DNA from: Pseudomonas sp. PIC25
GTDB taxonomy: Bacteria; Pseudomonadota; Gammaproteobacteria; Pseudomonadales; Pseudomonadaceae
DNA: 64,000 bases
NCBI RefSeq assembly: GCF_002286785.1
Contig: NZ_MUJY01000067.1
Location: 1 to 64,000, forward strand
Reading direction: 5' to 3'
Program-made: the position numbers and the translations under genes
Notes under the pieces: generated by a model
What the model saw: only the letters and a program-made list of their open reading frames with translations
What the model was told of the DNA's origin: nothing
Database searches by the model: none
In this document: piece by piece, positions 33,680 to 43,024 of the stretch
Layout: every line of letters starts with the position of its first letter
Position numbering within the stretch: position 1 is the stretch's first letter

Positions 33680-35611
33680 ATGACAACAACAAAACCGCTC
33701 TGGCGCCTGGCAAGACTGCCGCTGGCCGTCAGCCTCGCATCTACCCTCGCCGCTCCGGCATTCGGCGTGACCTTCAACATCGGGGAAATCGAAGGGCAGT
33801 TCGATTCGTCGTTGTCGGTTGGGGCCAGTTGGGCGTTACGCAACGGCGATCCGGATCTGATCGGCAGCAATAATGGCGGCGATGGGTTGTCCCAGACTTC
33901 AGATGATTCCCACCTGAATTTCAAAAAGGGCGAAACCTTCTCGAAAATTTTCAAAGGCATCCACGACCTCGAGCTGAAGTACGGCGATACCGGCGTATTC
34001 GTTCGCGGCAAATACTGGTATGACTTCGAACTGAAGGACGAGAGCCGTCTGTTCAAGGACATCGACGACAGCAACCGTAAGGAAGGTGCCAAGTCATCTG
34101 GTGCGCAATTGCTCGATGCGTTCGTCTACCACAACTATGCCATTGCCGACATGCCGGGCTCGGTACGTCTGGGCAAGCAGGTTGTGAGCTGGGGGGAAAG
34201 CACGTTCATTCAGGGCGGCATCAACTCCATCAACCCGGTCGATGTTTCCGCATTCCGCCGCCCGGGGGCCGAGGTCAAGGAAGGCCTGATCCCGGTCAAT
34301 ATGTTCTATGTGTCCCAGAGCCTGACCGACAATCTATCGGTTGAGGCCTTCTACCAACTTGAGTGGGACCAGACCGTCGTGGACAACTGCGGTACGTTCT
34401 TCTCTCAGCCTGATGTCATCGCTGATGGATGTGACATGAACTTGGCTGTGTTGACTAACGACCCGTCGTCCATCGCCTTGATCAACAGCGTTTTAGGCCC
34501 GGCTGGTTTTGGGGTTACCGAGTCTCCGTGGGGGGAGGGGCTTGTAGTAAAACGTGGTCCGGACCGCGATGCACGGGATGATGGCCAATTCGGTGTCGCC
34601 TTCCGTTACTTCGCGGAGCAACTGGACACCGAGTTCGGCGCTTATTTCATGAACTACCACAGCCGCCTGCCGATCTTCAGTGGATCGGGGGCGTCGGTTG
34701 ATGCGGTTAATGCAATCAACTCTATCGCAACTGCCGTGGCGCCTATTCTCGGAGCCTCTACTGCCGCTCGACTGGCTGCTGCGGCCACAGCGGGCAACTC
34801 CAGCTATTTCGTTGAGTATCCGGAAGATATCCGCCTCTATGGCTTGAGTTTCTCCACTACGTTGCCGACAGGTACTGCGTGGAGCGGTGAGATCAGCTAT
34901 CGGCCGAATGCACCGGTACAGTTGAATACTACCGATATCCTTTATTCCGGCTTGGACCCCATCACTCTGTTCGGCTTCGCTCGTCCCTATGACAACGCTT
35001 CCCTTCTCGAAGGCCTAGCCGGTCAGGATCAGCATGGTTATCGCCGTAAAGAGATTACCCAGTTGCAAACGACCTTCACTCACTTCATCGATCAAGTCAT
35101 GGGGGCTAGCCGTCTGACTCTGGTGGGTGAAATCGGTTGGACCCATGTGGGTGGGCTAGAAAGCAGCAGCAAGGTCCGTTATGGCCGTGACCCGGTGTTC
35201 GGCCCTGGCCCTCTCCCGGGCACCATCGGTGGTGTGGCGTCTTGCCAAGCTTTGAACGCAGGTACCCTTGGTAGTGCAACCGCCGAAAATGTCAGCAAAT
35301 ACTGCGAAGACGAAGGCTTTACCACCACTGACTCCTGGGGCTATCGCGCCCGTGCCATTTGGGACTACAACGATGCCTTCGCCGGCGTGAACCTCAAGCC
35401 GAGCATCGCTTGGTCGCATGATGTGAAGGGCTACTCTCCGGGCCCGGGCGCCAACTTCGAGGAAGGCCGCAAGGCCATCAGTCTCGGTCTGGATGCCGAG
35501 TACCAGAACACTTACACCGCCAGCCTGTCCTACACCGACTTTTTCGGTGGCAAATACAGCACCGTCAGCGACCGCGACTTCGTCGCCCTCAGCTTCGGCG
35601 TGAACTTCTAA
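33680..35611 (+). CDS. DUF1302 outer-membrane-type protein
   Basis: A 643-residue exported protein with a signal peptide (residues 1-30, ending PAFG) and a DUF1302 body: GQFDSSLSVGASWAL at the start, RLGKQVVSWGES, and a final strand ending in SFGVNF with terminal Phe, as in outer-membrane beta-barrels. DUF1302 genes nearly always accompany DUF1329 genes, as here, 25 bases apart. Their role is not established; barrel and LolA-like partners suggest passage of a hydrophobic compound through the envelope. About 34250-35300 uses less GC-biased codons than neighbouring genes. Unlike many such loci, no MMPL/RND pump gene is present. Confidence 0.88.
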   Translation: MTTTKPLWRLARLPLAVSLASTLAAPAFGVTFNIGEIEGQFDSSLSVGASWALRNGDPDLIGSNNGGDGLSQTSDDSHLNFKKGETFSKIFKGIHDLELKYGDTGVFVRGKYWYDFELKDESRLFKDIDDSNRKEGAKSSGAQLLDAFVYHNYAIADMPGSVRLGKQVVSWGESTFIQGGINSINPVDVSAFRRPGAEVKEGLIPVNMFYVSQSLTDNLSVEAFYQLEWDQTVVDNCGTFFSQPDVIADGCDMNLAVLTNDPSSIALINSVLGPAGFGVTESPWGEGLVVKRGPDRDARDDGQFGVAFRYFAEQLDTEFGAYFMNYHSRLPIFSGSGASVDAVNAINSIATAVAPILGASTAARLAAAATAGNSSYFVEYPEDIRLYGLSFSTTLPTGTAWSGEISYRPNAPVQLNTTDILYSGLDPITLFGFARPYDNASLLEGLAGQDQHGYRRKEITQLQTTFTHFIDQVMGASRLTLVGEIGWTHVGGLESSSKVRYGRDPVFGPGPLPGTIGGVASCQALNAGTLGSATAENVSKYCEDEGFTTTDSWGYRARAIWDYNDAFAGVNLKPSIAWSHDVKGYSPGPGANFEEGRKAISLGLDAEYQNTYTASLSYTDFFGGKYSTVSDRDFVALSFGVNF

Positions 35612-35636
35612 GCGGACAGGACAATCGAGGAAGACT

Positions 35637-37010
35637 ATGCAAATGAAAACAACAAAAAGTCTGTTGCAAACCGGTGCCCTGGCGCTGTCCCTGTTGGCTA
35701 CCAGCGTCATGGCTGCGGTTTCTGCCGACGAAGCGGCCAAGCTGGGCACCAGCCTGACGCCGGTGGGGGCGGAAAAGGCGGGCAATGCCGATGGTTCCAT
35801 TCCCGAGTGGACCGGCGGTCTGCCGCAGAACGCCGGCGCCGTGGATGCCAAGGGGTTCCTGGCGGACCCCTTCGCCAACGAGCAGCCGCTGTTCACCATC
35901 ACCGCGCAGAACATGGAGCAGTACAAGGACAAGCTGACCCCCGGCCAGCAGGCGATGTTCAAGCGCTATCCGGACAGCTACAAGATGCCGGTCTACCCGA
36001 GCCATCGTTCCGCCACGCTGCCGGCCAATGTGCTCGAAGCCACCCAGTACAATGCCACCAACACCAAGCTGGTGGAGGGCGGTAACGGCCTGGAGAACTT
36101 CCGCACCGCCAACCCGTTCCCGATTCCGCAGAACGGCCTGGAAGTGATCTGGAACCACATCACCCGTTATCGCGGCGGCAGCGTGCGCCGTCTGGTGACC
36201 CAGGCCACGCCGCAGGCGAACGGCTCCTACAACCTGGTGTACTTCCAGGACGAGTTCACCTTCCGCGATAAGTTGAAGGACTACGATCCGAACAAGCCGA
36301 GCAACGTGCTGTTCTACTTCAAGCAGCGTGTGACCGCACCGTCGCGTCTGGCTGGTAACGTGCTGCTGGTGCACGAAACCCTGAACCAGGTGAAGGAGCC
36401 GCGCCTGGCCTGGTTGTACAACGCCGGTCAGCGCCGTGTCCGTCGCGCGCCGCAGGTGTCCTACGATGGTCCGGGTACCGCCGCGGACGGTCTGCGTACC
36501 TCGGACAACTTCGACATGTACAACGGTGCGCCGGACCGCTACGACTGGAAGCTGAACGGCAAGAAGGAAATCTACATCCCGTACAACAGCTACAAGCTCG
36601 ACTCCCCGAGCCTGAAGTACGCCGATGTGATCAAGGCCGGCCACATCAACCAGGACCTGTCGCGCTACGAGCTGCACCGCGTCTGGCACGTGACTGCGAC
36701 CCTGAAGTCGGGCGAGCGCCACATCTATGCCAAGCGTGACTTCTTCATCGACGAGGACACCTGGCAAGCCTCCGCCATCGACCACTACGACGGCCGCGGC
36801 ACCCTGTGGCGCGTCGCCGAGGCGCATTCCCAGTACTACTACGACAAGCAAGTGCCGTGGTACACGCTGGAAGCCCTCTACGACCTGCTGTCCGGCCGCT
36901 ACCTGGCTCTGGGTATGAAGAACGAGGAGAAACAGGCCTACGACTTCAACTACACCGCTGCGGAAAGCGACTACACCCCGGCTGCCCTGCGTCAGGCAGG
37001 CGTACGCTGA
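35637..37010 (+). CDS. DUF1329 LolA-like periplasmic protein
   Basis: A 457-residue exported protein. The signal peptide ends about residue 25 (VMA/AVSADEA), followed by LGTSLTPVGAEKAGNADGSI and PEWTGG, the standard DUF1329 opening. The family is related to the lipoprotein carrier LolA fold, a half-open barrel that holds an acyl chain. Together with the DUF1302 protein it may shuttle a lipid-like molecule between membranes. GAGGAAG precedes the ATG. A strong terminator follows the gene, ending the operon. Confidence 0.9.
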   Translation: MQMKTTKSLLQTGALALSLLATSVMAAVSADEAAKLGTSLTPVGAEKAGNADGSIPEWTGGLPQNAGAVDAKGFLADPFANEQPLFTITAQNMEQYKDKLTPGQQAMFKRYPDSYKMPVYPSHRSATLPANVLEATQYNATNTKLVEGGNGLENFRTANPFPIPQNGLEVIWNHITRYRGGSVRRLVTQATPQANGSYNLVYFQDEFTFRDKLKDYDPNKPSNVLFYFKQRVTAPSRLAGNVLLVHETLNQVKEPRLAWLYNAGQRRVRRAPQVSYDGPGTAADGLRTSDNFDMYNGAPDRYDWKLNGKKEIYIPYNSYKLDSPSLKYADVIKAGHINQDLSRYELHRVWHVTATLKSGERHIYAKRDFFIDEDTWQASAIDHYDGRGTLWRVAEAHSQYYYDKQVPWYTLEALYDLLSGRYLALGMKNEEKQAYDFNYTAAESDYTPAALRQAGVR

Positions 37011-37032
37011 TCGCGCTTCGTTGAACGGAAGG

Positions 37033-37056
37033 AGCCGGCCCTCGGGCCGGCTTTTT
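37033..37056 (+). terminator. Intrinsic terminator after the DUF1329 gene
   Basis: GCCGGCC (37034-37040) and GGCCGGC (37045-37051) form a GC-rich stem with a CTCG loop, followed by TTTTT. It lies 23 bases beyond the stop. Confidence 0.92.
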
Positions 37057-37200
37057 CATGCCCGCGAATTCTTGTCGTGGATCAACGGAAGCGCAGGCCG
37101 CTCATCACGCATGGCGGCAATCTGCTTTTAAAGGCTTCAAATGCCACGGGTTAGCGGCTAGGCTGCGGAACGTTCAGTTTCCGAGACACCGATTCGCTGA

Positions 37201-39945
37201 ATGATGCCTTTCCAGCCAGGTACGTCCGCGCTTTCACCCGCTCCATCGCCCGCCGAAGGACGCTTCTTCCGTCCGCCGCTGCCAACGGGGCACGTGCGGC
37301 GCGAGCGGCTGTGCGAGCGGCTCGCTGCCGGGCTGGGCGGGCGCCTGCTGCTGGTCAGCGCGCCGGCCGGGTTCGGCAAGAGCTCCCTGGCCATCGAGTT
37401 CTGCCAGCACTTGCCGGACGATTGGCGCAGTCTCTGGCTAGGACTCAGCCGGCGCGACAGCGACCCGGGACGTTTCCTCGAACGCATGCTCGATGGGCTT
37501 CGTCAGTTTTTTCCTGGCCTGGGCGACGAGGCGCTGGGTCTGTTGAAGATGCGCCAGCGCCACCAGCCGTTCGCCTTCGAGGAGTGGCTGGACGGTCTGC
37601 TCGACGAACTGGCCGAACGGCTCGATCCCGCGGCCCCGCTGTTGCTCGTGCTGGACGACTACCACCTGGCCCAGGGGCCGGTGCTCGACCGCTGCCTGCA
37701 ATTCTTCCTCAACCACCTACCCGATGGGCTGGTCGTGCTGGTCACCAGCCGCCAGCGGCCGGACTGGCACTTGGCCCGGTTGCGGCTCCAGCGACAGTTG
37801 CTCGAACTCAATGAACAGGACCTGCGCCTGACCCGCGACGAAGTGGCCGCGCTGCTCGGTAACCAGGGAGCGCGCTTCAATGAGGCGGCCCTGGAGAGCC
37901 TGGTCCAGCGCAGCGAGGGTTGGGTGGCGGGGTTGCGCCTGTGGCTGCTGGCCGCCGAGTCGGAAAGCGCCGAAGGCCTCGATCGCGCACTTCACGGCGC
38001 CGAGGGGTTGATCCGCGACTACCTGCTCGAGGAAGTGATCGAACGCCAGCCGGCCGACGTACAGGCGTTCCTCTACGAGACCGCCTGCCTGGAGCGCTTC
38101 TGCGCCGGGCTCTGCGATGCGGTGCGTGAATCCCACGACAGCGCCGCCATCCTCCAGCACCTGCAGGCGCATCAAGTGTTCCTGGTGCCGCTGGACGAGC
38201 ACGGCCATTGGTTCCGATACCACCATCTGTTTACCGACCTGCTGCGGGCGCGGCCGGACAACCGCCTGACCCTGCCACGGGCCAGCATTCACCTGCGCGC
38301 CTGCCGCTGGTTCAGCGCCCAGGGGCTGCTCGACGAGGCGATCGACCAGGCCCTGCGCGCCGGCCAGCCGGACGTGGCGGCCAGCCTGGTGCAGAACCTC
38401 TCCGAAGAACAACTGCTGGCCGAGCAGAACGTCGCGATGCTGCTGCGCTGGAAGATGGACCTGCCGGATAGCCTGCTGGCCAGCACGCCCCGGCTGATCC
38501 TGTTGTACGGCTGGGCCCTGGGCCTGGCCTGCCAACTGGATGCGGCGGAGGAACTGGCGAGCCACTTGGCCAACTTCCTGCCGGCACCGACCGAGACCGA
38601 GCAGCGCGGTCTGCTGGCGCAATGGCTGGCCTTGAGCGGCCTGATCGCCCGTGGGCGCGGCGACAGCCGGCGCGCCGAGCAGTTCTGTAGCGAAGCCTTG
38701 ACGGCCCTGCCGCAGGATCGCTTCGGCCAGCGTCTCATGAGCCTGTCGATGCTGGGCAACCTGGCGATCGTCCGGGGCGATCTCTGGCGCGCCCGTGGCC
38801 TCAACCGCGAAGCCCTGGAGCTGGCCCAGCGGGTCGGCAATCCCCTGTTCGAAGCGTTGGCGCATTACGACCGCAGCCGGGTACTCCAGGCCCGTGGCGA
38901 AGTGCTGCGCGCCCTGGAAGAGGTGCACCAGGGACAGGAGCGGCTGCACGGGCTGCCGGCCCAGCGCCTGTATGCGGCACGGGCGCGCCTGACGCTCTAC
39001 GAGGGCTACCTGATGGCGGTCCGCCTGGAGCCGGACAAGGCTCGAATCCGCCTGCAGGCCGGTATCGCCGAGGCGCGGGCGTGCCGCGATATCAGTCTGC
39101 TCCTCGGTTTCTGTGCCTTGGCCAGCCTGGAAGGGCGCGGCGGACGGATTTCCGAAGCCTTCGCCTTGCTCGCCGAGGCCGAACGGCTCATGCACATCTG
39201 GGACGTGCCGCCGATCTACTACTTGGCGATGATCACCCTGGTGAAATGCGAACTCTGGCTGGCACAAGGGCAACTGGAATTGGCCGAAGCCTGGCTGGAG
39301 CGCCTGGCGGAAACCTACGGCGGCGAGCAAGCCGCCGCCGCACCGGAATTCCACCCGCAACTGCCGTTGCATATCGAACTGCACCGGGCGACCCTGGAGC
39401 GGCTGCAAGGCCGCCTGGTCGAGGCCGAGCGCCGTCTGCGCGGCCTCAGCCAGCGGGCGCAGTCGGCGGGCGGCCAGTTGTTCGCGATCATCGCCCAGGT
39501 GCGCCTGACCCTGCTATTGCGTGCCGGCGGACGCGAGCGCGAGGCGCAACAGCAACTCGGCGCCAGCCTGGAGGCGGCGGCCGGCGGTGCGTTGCTGCCC
39601 TTCCATGATCTGCTCGAACAGCAACCAGGCTGGTTTCGCGAACAACTGCTGACGAAGGCCACAGGCGATCTGCGTGACGCCTTGCTGCGCCGTCTACCCG
39701 ACGATGAGGTCGCCAGCCCTCCGGAGAGCGGCGTTGCCAGTGGCCAGGCCGAATCCCTCAGCTCCCGCGAGCTGGCCGTGCTGCACCTGATCGCCCAGGG
39801 CTGTTCGAACCAGGAAATCAGCGAGCGCCTGTTCATCTCCCTGCACACCGTCAAAACCCACGCCCGCCACATCAACAGCAAGCTCGGCGTGGAGCGCCGC
39901 ACCCAGGCGGTGGCGAGGGCCAAGGGATTGGGATTGTTGCGCTGA
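37201..39945 (+). CDS. MalT-type LuxR family transcriptional regulator (STAND ATPase)
   Basis: A 914-residue regulator. Walker A is SAPAGFGKSSLA (about residues 53-64) and Walker B LLLVLDDYHLA (about 146-156), placing it in the MalT group of signal-transducing ATPases. The middle is a long array of TPR-like helices that would bind the inducer, and the last 65 residues are a LuxR helix-turn-helix (LSSRELAVLHLIAQGCSNQE, then HTVKTHARHINSKLGV). It is immediately downstream of the ligase/DUF1302/DUF1329 genes, as in P. aeruginosa, and most likely activates them. The ligand is unknown but could be the substrate of the ligase. Confidence 0.92.
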   Translation: MMPFQPGTSALSPAPSPAEGRFFRPPLPTGHVRRERLCERLAAGLGGRLLLVSAPAGFGKSSLAIEFCQHLPDDWRSLWLGLSRRDSDPGRFLERMLDGLRQFFPGLGDEALGLLKMRQRHQPFAFEEWLDGLLDELAERLDPAAPLLLVLDDYHLAQGPVLDRCLQFFLNHLPDGLVVLVTSRQRPDWHLARLRLQRQLLELNEQDLRLTRDEVAALLGNQGARFNEAALESLVQRSEGWVAGLRLWLLAAESESAEGLDRALHGAEGLIRDYLLEEVIERQPADVQAFLYETACLERFCAGLCDAVRESHDSAAILQHLQAHQVFLVPLDEHGHWFRYHHLFTDLLRARPDNRLTLPRASIHLRACRWFSAQGLLDEAIDQALRAGQPDVAASLVQNLSEEQLLAEQNVAMLLRWKMDLPDSLLASTPRLILLYGWALGLACQLDAAEELASHLANFLPAPTETEQRGLLAQWLALSGLIARGRGDSRRAEQFCSEALTALPQDRFGQRLMSLSMLGNLAIVRGDLWRARGLNREALELAQRVGNPLFEALAHYDRSRVLQARGEVLRALEEVHQGQERLHGLPAQRLYAARARLTLYEGYLMAVRLEPDKARIRLQAGIAEARACRDISLLLGFCALASLEGRGGRISEAFALLAEAERLMHIWDVPPIYYLAMITLVKCELWLAQGQLELAEAWLERLAETYGGEQAAAAPEFHPQLPLHIELHRATLERLQGRLVEAERRLRGLSQRAQSAGGQLFAIIAQVRLTLLLRAGGREREAQQQLGASLEAAAGGALLPFHDLLEQQPGWFREQLLTKATGDLRDALLRRLPDDEVASPPESGVASGQAESLSSRELAVLHLIAQGCSNQEISERLFISLHTVKTHARHINSKLGVERRTQAVARAKGLGLLR

Positions 39946-39960
39946 GCACTGTCTAACCAT

Positions 39961-40017
39961 CGATTCGCGGGCAGCACTCGCTCCTACAGATGTAGGAGGC
40001 ATTTATTCGCCCAGCGG
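39961..40017. repeat. REP-type element pair
   Basis: GATTCGCGGGCAGCACTCGC...CTCCTACA and TGTAGGAGGCATTTATTCGCC are opposite REP copies between the convergent LuxR-type gene and the exported-protein gene. Confidence 0.7.
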
Positions 40018-40018
40018 A

Positions 40019-40864
40019 TCACTGCGGAACGGAAAGATCCAATTTGGCGGCAGGCTTGCCCACCGGTTGCGGCTGGGCCAGTTGCTGCTCGACGTCCGCC
40101 TGGATCGCCTGTAGCACCGGGAGCGTCTCGCCGAGGCTGGTGCGCACTTCCGCGTAAGGATGCTGTTCCGCCAATTTCGTGAGGCGTGCCAGCAGCTCTT
40201 GGCGTACATCGCTGCGCAGATGGACGAACAGCTCGGGCAACTGCTTGCCCAGCTCGGCCCCGTATAGCACCAGGTCCTGGCGGGCGAACTGGCGGGTGAG
40301 GTCCAGATAATCCAGGGCGCTGGACGTTAGCATGGCCGCGGCGGCCTTGGTTTCCTGCAAGCCTTGCAGGCGGACCGGGTTGCTCTGCTCGGTCTGCGAC
40401 AGGGTGGTCCAGAACTCCACCGTCAGGGTGAACAGCACCGCCTGCTGGCGCAGCGAATAGGTCATCAGGCCGAGCGCCTCCGCGCCATAGGGCTGCTGCG
40501 CGGCACGGAAATCGAAGTAAAGGCGCATCAGCTCCTTGAGGCGGAACAGCACCTCGCGCGCCTCGTTCTGACGCAGCTCCAGCGGCGCGTAGATATTCAG
40601 CTGCGGGCGGAAATTCTCCTCGTTCACCATCCGCCGGTAGATCGGCCCGGTGAACTCGCCGTTGCGGCGGGGCAGGGCATTGGCCTGGGTCGTATCGATC
40701 TTCGCCAGCGCATCGATGAGCAACTGGTAGTCACCGCTGGCCCAGGGCTTGTCGATATCGGGGATCTTCTGGCCGAGGTAGAACAGATCGGCGGCGGCCA
40801 GCGGGCGCAGGAACGCGAGCAGAAGAAAGGCCAGCGGCCAGAGCGAACGGCGGGGCGGTTTCAT
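40019..40864 (-). CDS. Exported hypothetical protein
   Basis: A 281-residue protein with a good signal peptide (MKPPRRSLWPLAF onward, cleavage near residue 25 at PLAAA). The mature part is almost wholly helical, with no cysteines or membrane segments: DLFYLGQKIPDIDKPWASGD, then repeated long helices rich in Leu, Ala and Gln. The C-terminal 20 residues are Pro/Gln/Lys-rich. I recognise no domain. It diverges from the alpha/beta hydrolase gene by 157 bases. I chose the ATG at 40864; upstream codons are Arg-rich and unlikely to be translated. Confidence 0.7.
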   Translation of the reverse strand: MKPPRRSLWPLAFLLLAFLRPLAAADLFYLGQKIPDIDKPWASGDYQLLIDALAKIDTTQANALPRRNGEFTGPIYRRMVNEENFRPQLNIYAPLELRQNEAREVLFRLKELMRLYFDFRAAQQPYGAEALGLMTYSLRQQAVLFTLTVEFWTTLSQTEQSNPVRLQGLQETKAAAAMLTSSALDYLDLTRQFARQDLVLYGAELGKQLPELFVHLRSDVRQELLARLTKLAEQHPYAEVRTSLGETLPVLQAIQADVEQQLAQPQPVGKPAAKLDLSVPQ

Positions 40865-41021
40865 GGCAATCGAAGTCCTGCGAAGGCGTGGCCCAGCGTA
40901 GCCGGCGCGGCGTCCGGCGTCACCCCATCGGGCGCACGGCACTACCTAGGTTGGGCGTCCAATGGAGCGTGGCCATGCTCTGATAAACCTCCGGATAACG
41001 ACAAGAAACCGAGGTGCCTGC

Positions 41022-41963
41022 ATGTCCGCTTCAAGCCTCTCCCTGATGCCGCCGCTGGCGGTCGGGTTCGCCCGCCTGGGCTTCGGCGCCCTGCCGCTCG
41101 ACCGGCTGAAGGCCCGCTATGCCAGCCCGGACAGCGGCTCGCGCTTTATCGAGCTGGATGGCTTTAACGTCCATTACCGCGACGAAGGCAGCCGCGACAA
41201 ACCGGTGCTGGTGATGATCCACGGTGTGGTCGCCTCCCTGCATACCTGGGACGGCTGGATCAGCGCCTTCGCCCCGCATTACCGGATCATCCGCTTCGAC
41301 GTGCCGGGCTTCGGCCTGACCGGGCCGAAGCGCGACGGAGACTATTCCGCCGAGCGGATGATGCGCGTCTTCGGCTTGCTGCTCGACTATCTCGGCATCG
41401 CCAAGGCCAGCATCGCCGGCAACTCGCTGGGCGGCTATATCGCCTGGAATTTCGCCCTCGCCGCGCCGGAGCGGGTGGACAAACTGGTGCTCATCGACCC
41501 CGCCGGCTACCCCATGGCCAAGGTGCCTTGGATGATCGCCGCCGCCGCGCTGCCGGGCGCGACCTGGGCCATGCCGCTGTGGATGCCGCGCGCGCTCATC
41601 GCCCAGGGCATCAAGGAAGTCTACGGCGAGCCGGGGCGAATCAAGCCGGGCGTGGTCGACCGCTACTATGACCTGACCCGCCGTCCGGGCAACCGCCGGG
41701 CGATGATGGATATCTTCCGCGTATTGCTGAAGGTGAACCGCGAGGAGCTGCACACGACGCCGGAGCGGGTAGCGAAAATCCAGGCGCCAACACTGTTGAT
41801 GTGGGGCGACCGCGACCGCTGGATATCGCCCAAGCACGTGCCGCTCTGGCAGCGCGACCTGCCCGGCATTCAGGTGAAAACATACGCCGGCGTGGGCCAT
41901 ATCCCCATGGAGGAAATCCCCGAACGCACCGCCGCCGACGCCCTGCGTTTCTTGCAGGGTTGA
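41022..41963 (+). CDS. Alpha/beta-fold hydrolase
   Basis: A 313-residue hydrolase. The catalytic set can be read: nucleophile Ser in AGNSLGGYIAW, acid Asp in MWGDRDRWISP, and His in GVGHIPMEE near the C-terminus. The oxyanion-hole strand is VLVMIHGVVASLHTWDGW. A weak hydrophobic N-terminal segment (MPPLAVGFARLGFGALP) may tether it to a membrane; it is not a clear signal peptide. The sequence resembles haloalkane dehalogenase/epoxide hydrolase/lipase relatives, but the substrate cannot be named. It is followed by a strong hairpin. The adjoining PF10118 genes and AraC regulator may belong to the same function. Confidence 0.88.
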   Translation: MSASSLSLMPPLAVGFARLGFGALPLDRLKARYASPDSGSRFIELDGFNVHYRDEGSRDKPVLVMIHGVVASLHTWDGWISAFAPHYRIIRFDVPGFGLTGPKRDGDYSAERMMRVFGLLLDYLGIAKASIAGNSLGGYIAWNFALAAPERVDKLVLIDPAGYPMAKVPWMIAAAALPGATWAMPLWMPRALIAQGIKEVYGEPGRIKPGVVDRYYDLTRRPGNRRAMMDIFRVLLKVNREELHTTPERVAKIQAPTLLMWGDRDRWISPKHVPLWQRDLPGIQVKTYAGVGHIPMEEIPERTAADALRFLQG

Positions 41964-41974
41964 GAAGATGAGCA

Positions 41975-42009
41975 GGCGCAATCCGGGTAATGCATGCCCG
42001 GATTGCGCC
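41975..42009 (+). terminator. Perfect 13-bp hairpin after the hydrolase gene
   Basis: GGCGCAATCCGGG (41975-41987) and CCCGGATTGCGCC (41997-42009) pair exactly around a 9-base loop, 12 bases after the stop. No T run follows. The GCGCAATCCGGG sequence is itself a common Pseudomonas repeat (a related copy lies near 54030). Confidence 0.6.
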
Positions 42010-42032
42010 GGTGGCTTATTTCGGGCAACGGA

Positions 42033-42059
42033 TGTAGGGTCGAATTCATTCGACCGATG
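42033..42059. repeat. REP-type element
   Basis: TGTAGGGTCGAATTCATTCG with a short palindrome; a variant REP copy between convergent genes. Confidence 0.6.
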
Positions 42060-42065
42060 CGAAAC

Positions 42066-42899
42066 TCAAGCCGCCTTGGCCTGCGGCTCGAACTCTCCGC
42101 GGAAGCGATCCAGCAGGTCGAGGTTATTGTGCTGCCAGGGGTGGAAGTCGGCTTTGAAGAAGTCCAGGTAGGTGCGTACCAGCGGGCGGAACACGCCGTC
42201 CTTGCCCCAGGCCCATTTGAGGCCGTCGCGCCACACGCGCCAGTTCCATAGCAGACCGTCGCGCTCGAGCATATGCGCCAGCCCGCGCGTGGTATCCAGC
42301 ACGAAGAAAAAAGTGCCCATCAGCATCGCCCGGCGCAGCAGCTTGCGGCTGCCGCAGACCTGGTTGTACACGTCGAACGCCACCGCCTTGTGCTCGGTCT
42401 CTTCCAGCGCATGCCAGCGCCACAGGCGGGCCATGGCCGGGTGGGCACCGTGTAGCGGCTCGGGGTTCTTCAACACGACATCGGCCATGATTGCGGTGAT
42501 GTGCTCCAGCGCCGCGGTGGCCGCCAACTGGCGACGGGGCGAGAGCTTCTTCTGGGTGTAGCGGATGCGGGCCTGGGCGCGGCGCTCCATGCGTTCGACC
42601 TGATAGCCGAGATCGCGCAGGCGCTGGCTGTACACCAAGTGTTCGCGGCTGTGATGGCCCTCCTGGCCGATGAAGCCGCGAATCTGTTCCTTCAGCACCG
42701 GATCGTCGATCTGGTCGCGAAACTGCCGCACCGAGTCGATGAAAAAGCGCTCGCCGTCGGGAAACAGCACCGACATGGCGTCAAACAGGTGCGTCTTGAA
42801 GGCATCGCCGCTATGCCAGTGGCGCGGCAACGGGCTGGGCAGGTCGAAATCCAGATGGCGCGGACGAATCTGCAAACCTTCCGGGGTGGTGCTGGCCAT
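42066..42899 (-). CDS. PF10118 'metal-dependent hydrolase' family protein, copy A (di-iron ligand pattern)
   Basis: A 277-residue soluble helical protein of the family named metal-dependent hydrolase (PF10118). The sequence shows E50 (DGERFFIDS), E80-x2-H83 (QEGHHSREH), E132 next to H133 (ALEHITAIM) and E167-x2-H170 (ALEETEHKA), spaced along predicted helices as the carboxylate/His ligands of ferritin-like di-iron proteins. That would suit an oxygenase or similar redox enzyme better than a hydrolase; this is inference. A close paralogue follows at 43025 in the same orientation, and each has the same 39-bp element about 60 bases upstream. Confidence 0.85.
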   Translation of the reverse strand: MASTTPEGLQIRPRHLDFDLPSPLPRHWHSGDAFKTHLFDAMSVLFPDGERFFIDSVRQFRDQIDDPVLKEQIRGFIGQEGHHSREHLVYSQRLRDLGYQVERMERRAQARIRYTQKKLSPRRQLAATAALEHITAIMADVVLKNPEPLHGAHPAMARLWRWHALEETEHKAVAFDVYNQVCGSRKLLRRAMLMGTFFFVLDTTRGLAHMLERDGLLWNWRVWRDGLKWAWGKDGVFRPLVRTYLDFFKADFHPWQHNNLDLLDRFRGEFEPQAKAA

Positions 42900-42961
42900 A
42901 GTGACTCCTGACTTCAGGTGGAAACCGAGTGGTCACTATGGGCAAGGAGGAAAGGAGCGAA

Positions 42962-43000
42962 AAGGTTAACATCAGCCAATGTAACGGTCATATCCGGCCA
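42962..43000 (-). promoter_or_regulatory. 39-bp operator-like element upstream of copy A
   Basis: This segment matches 43919-43957 at 33 of 39 positions, including an unbroken ACGGTCATATCCGGCCA. Each copy begins about 61-63 bases upstream of the start of a PF10118 gene. It contains CAGCCAA and CGGCCA, two similar half-sites about 22 bases apart, the spacing expected for an AraC-type regulator. Confidence 0.65.
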
Positions 43001-43024
43001 GGTGGTGCATGCTCGAAATACCCT

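Noticed and set aside
37717-39408. 563-codon open frame on the minus strand
   Set aside because: Antisense of the MalT-type regulator, Gln/Gly/His-rich with no domain.
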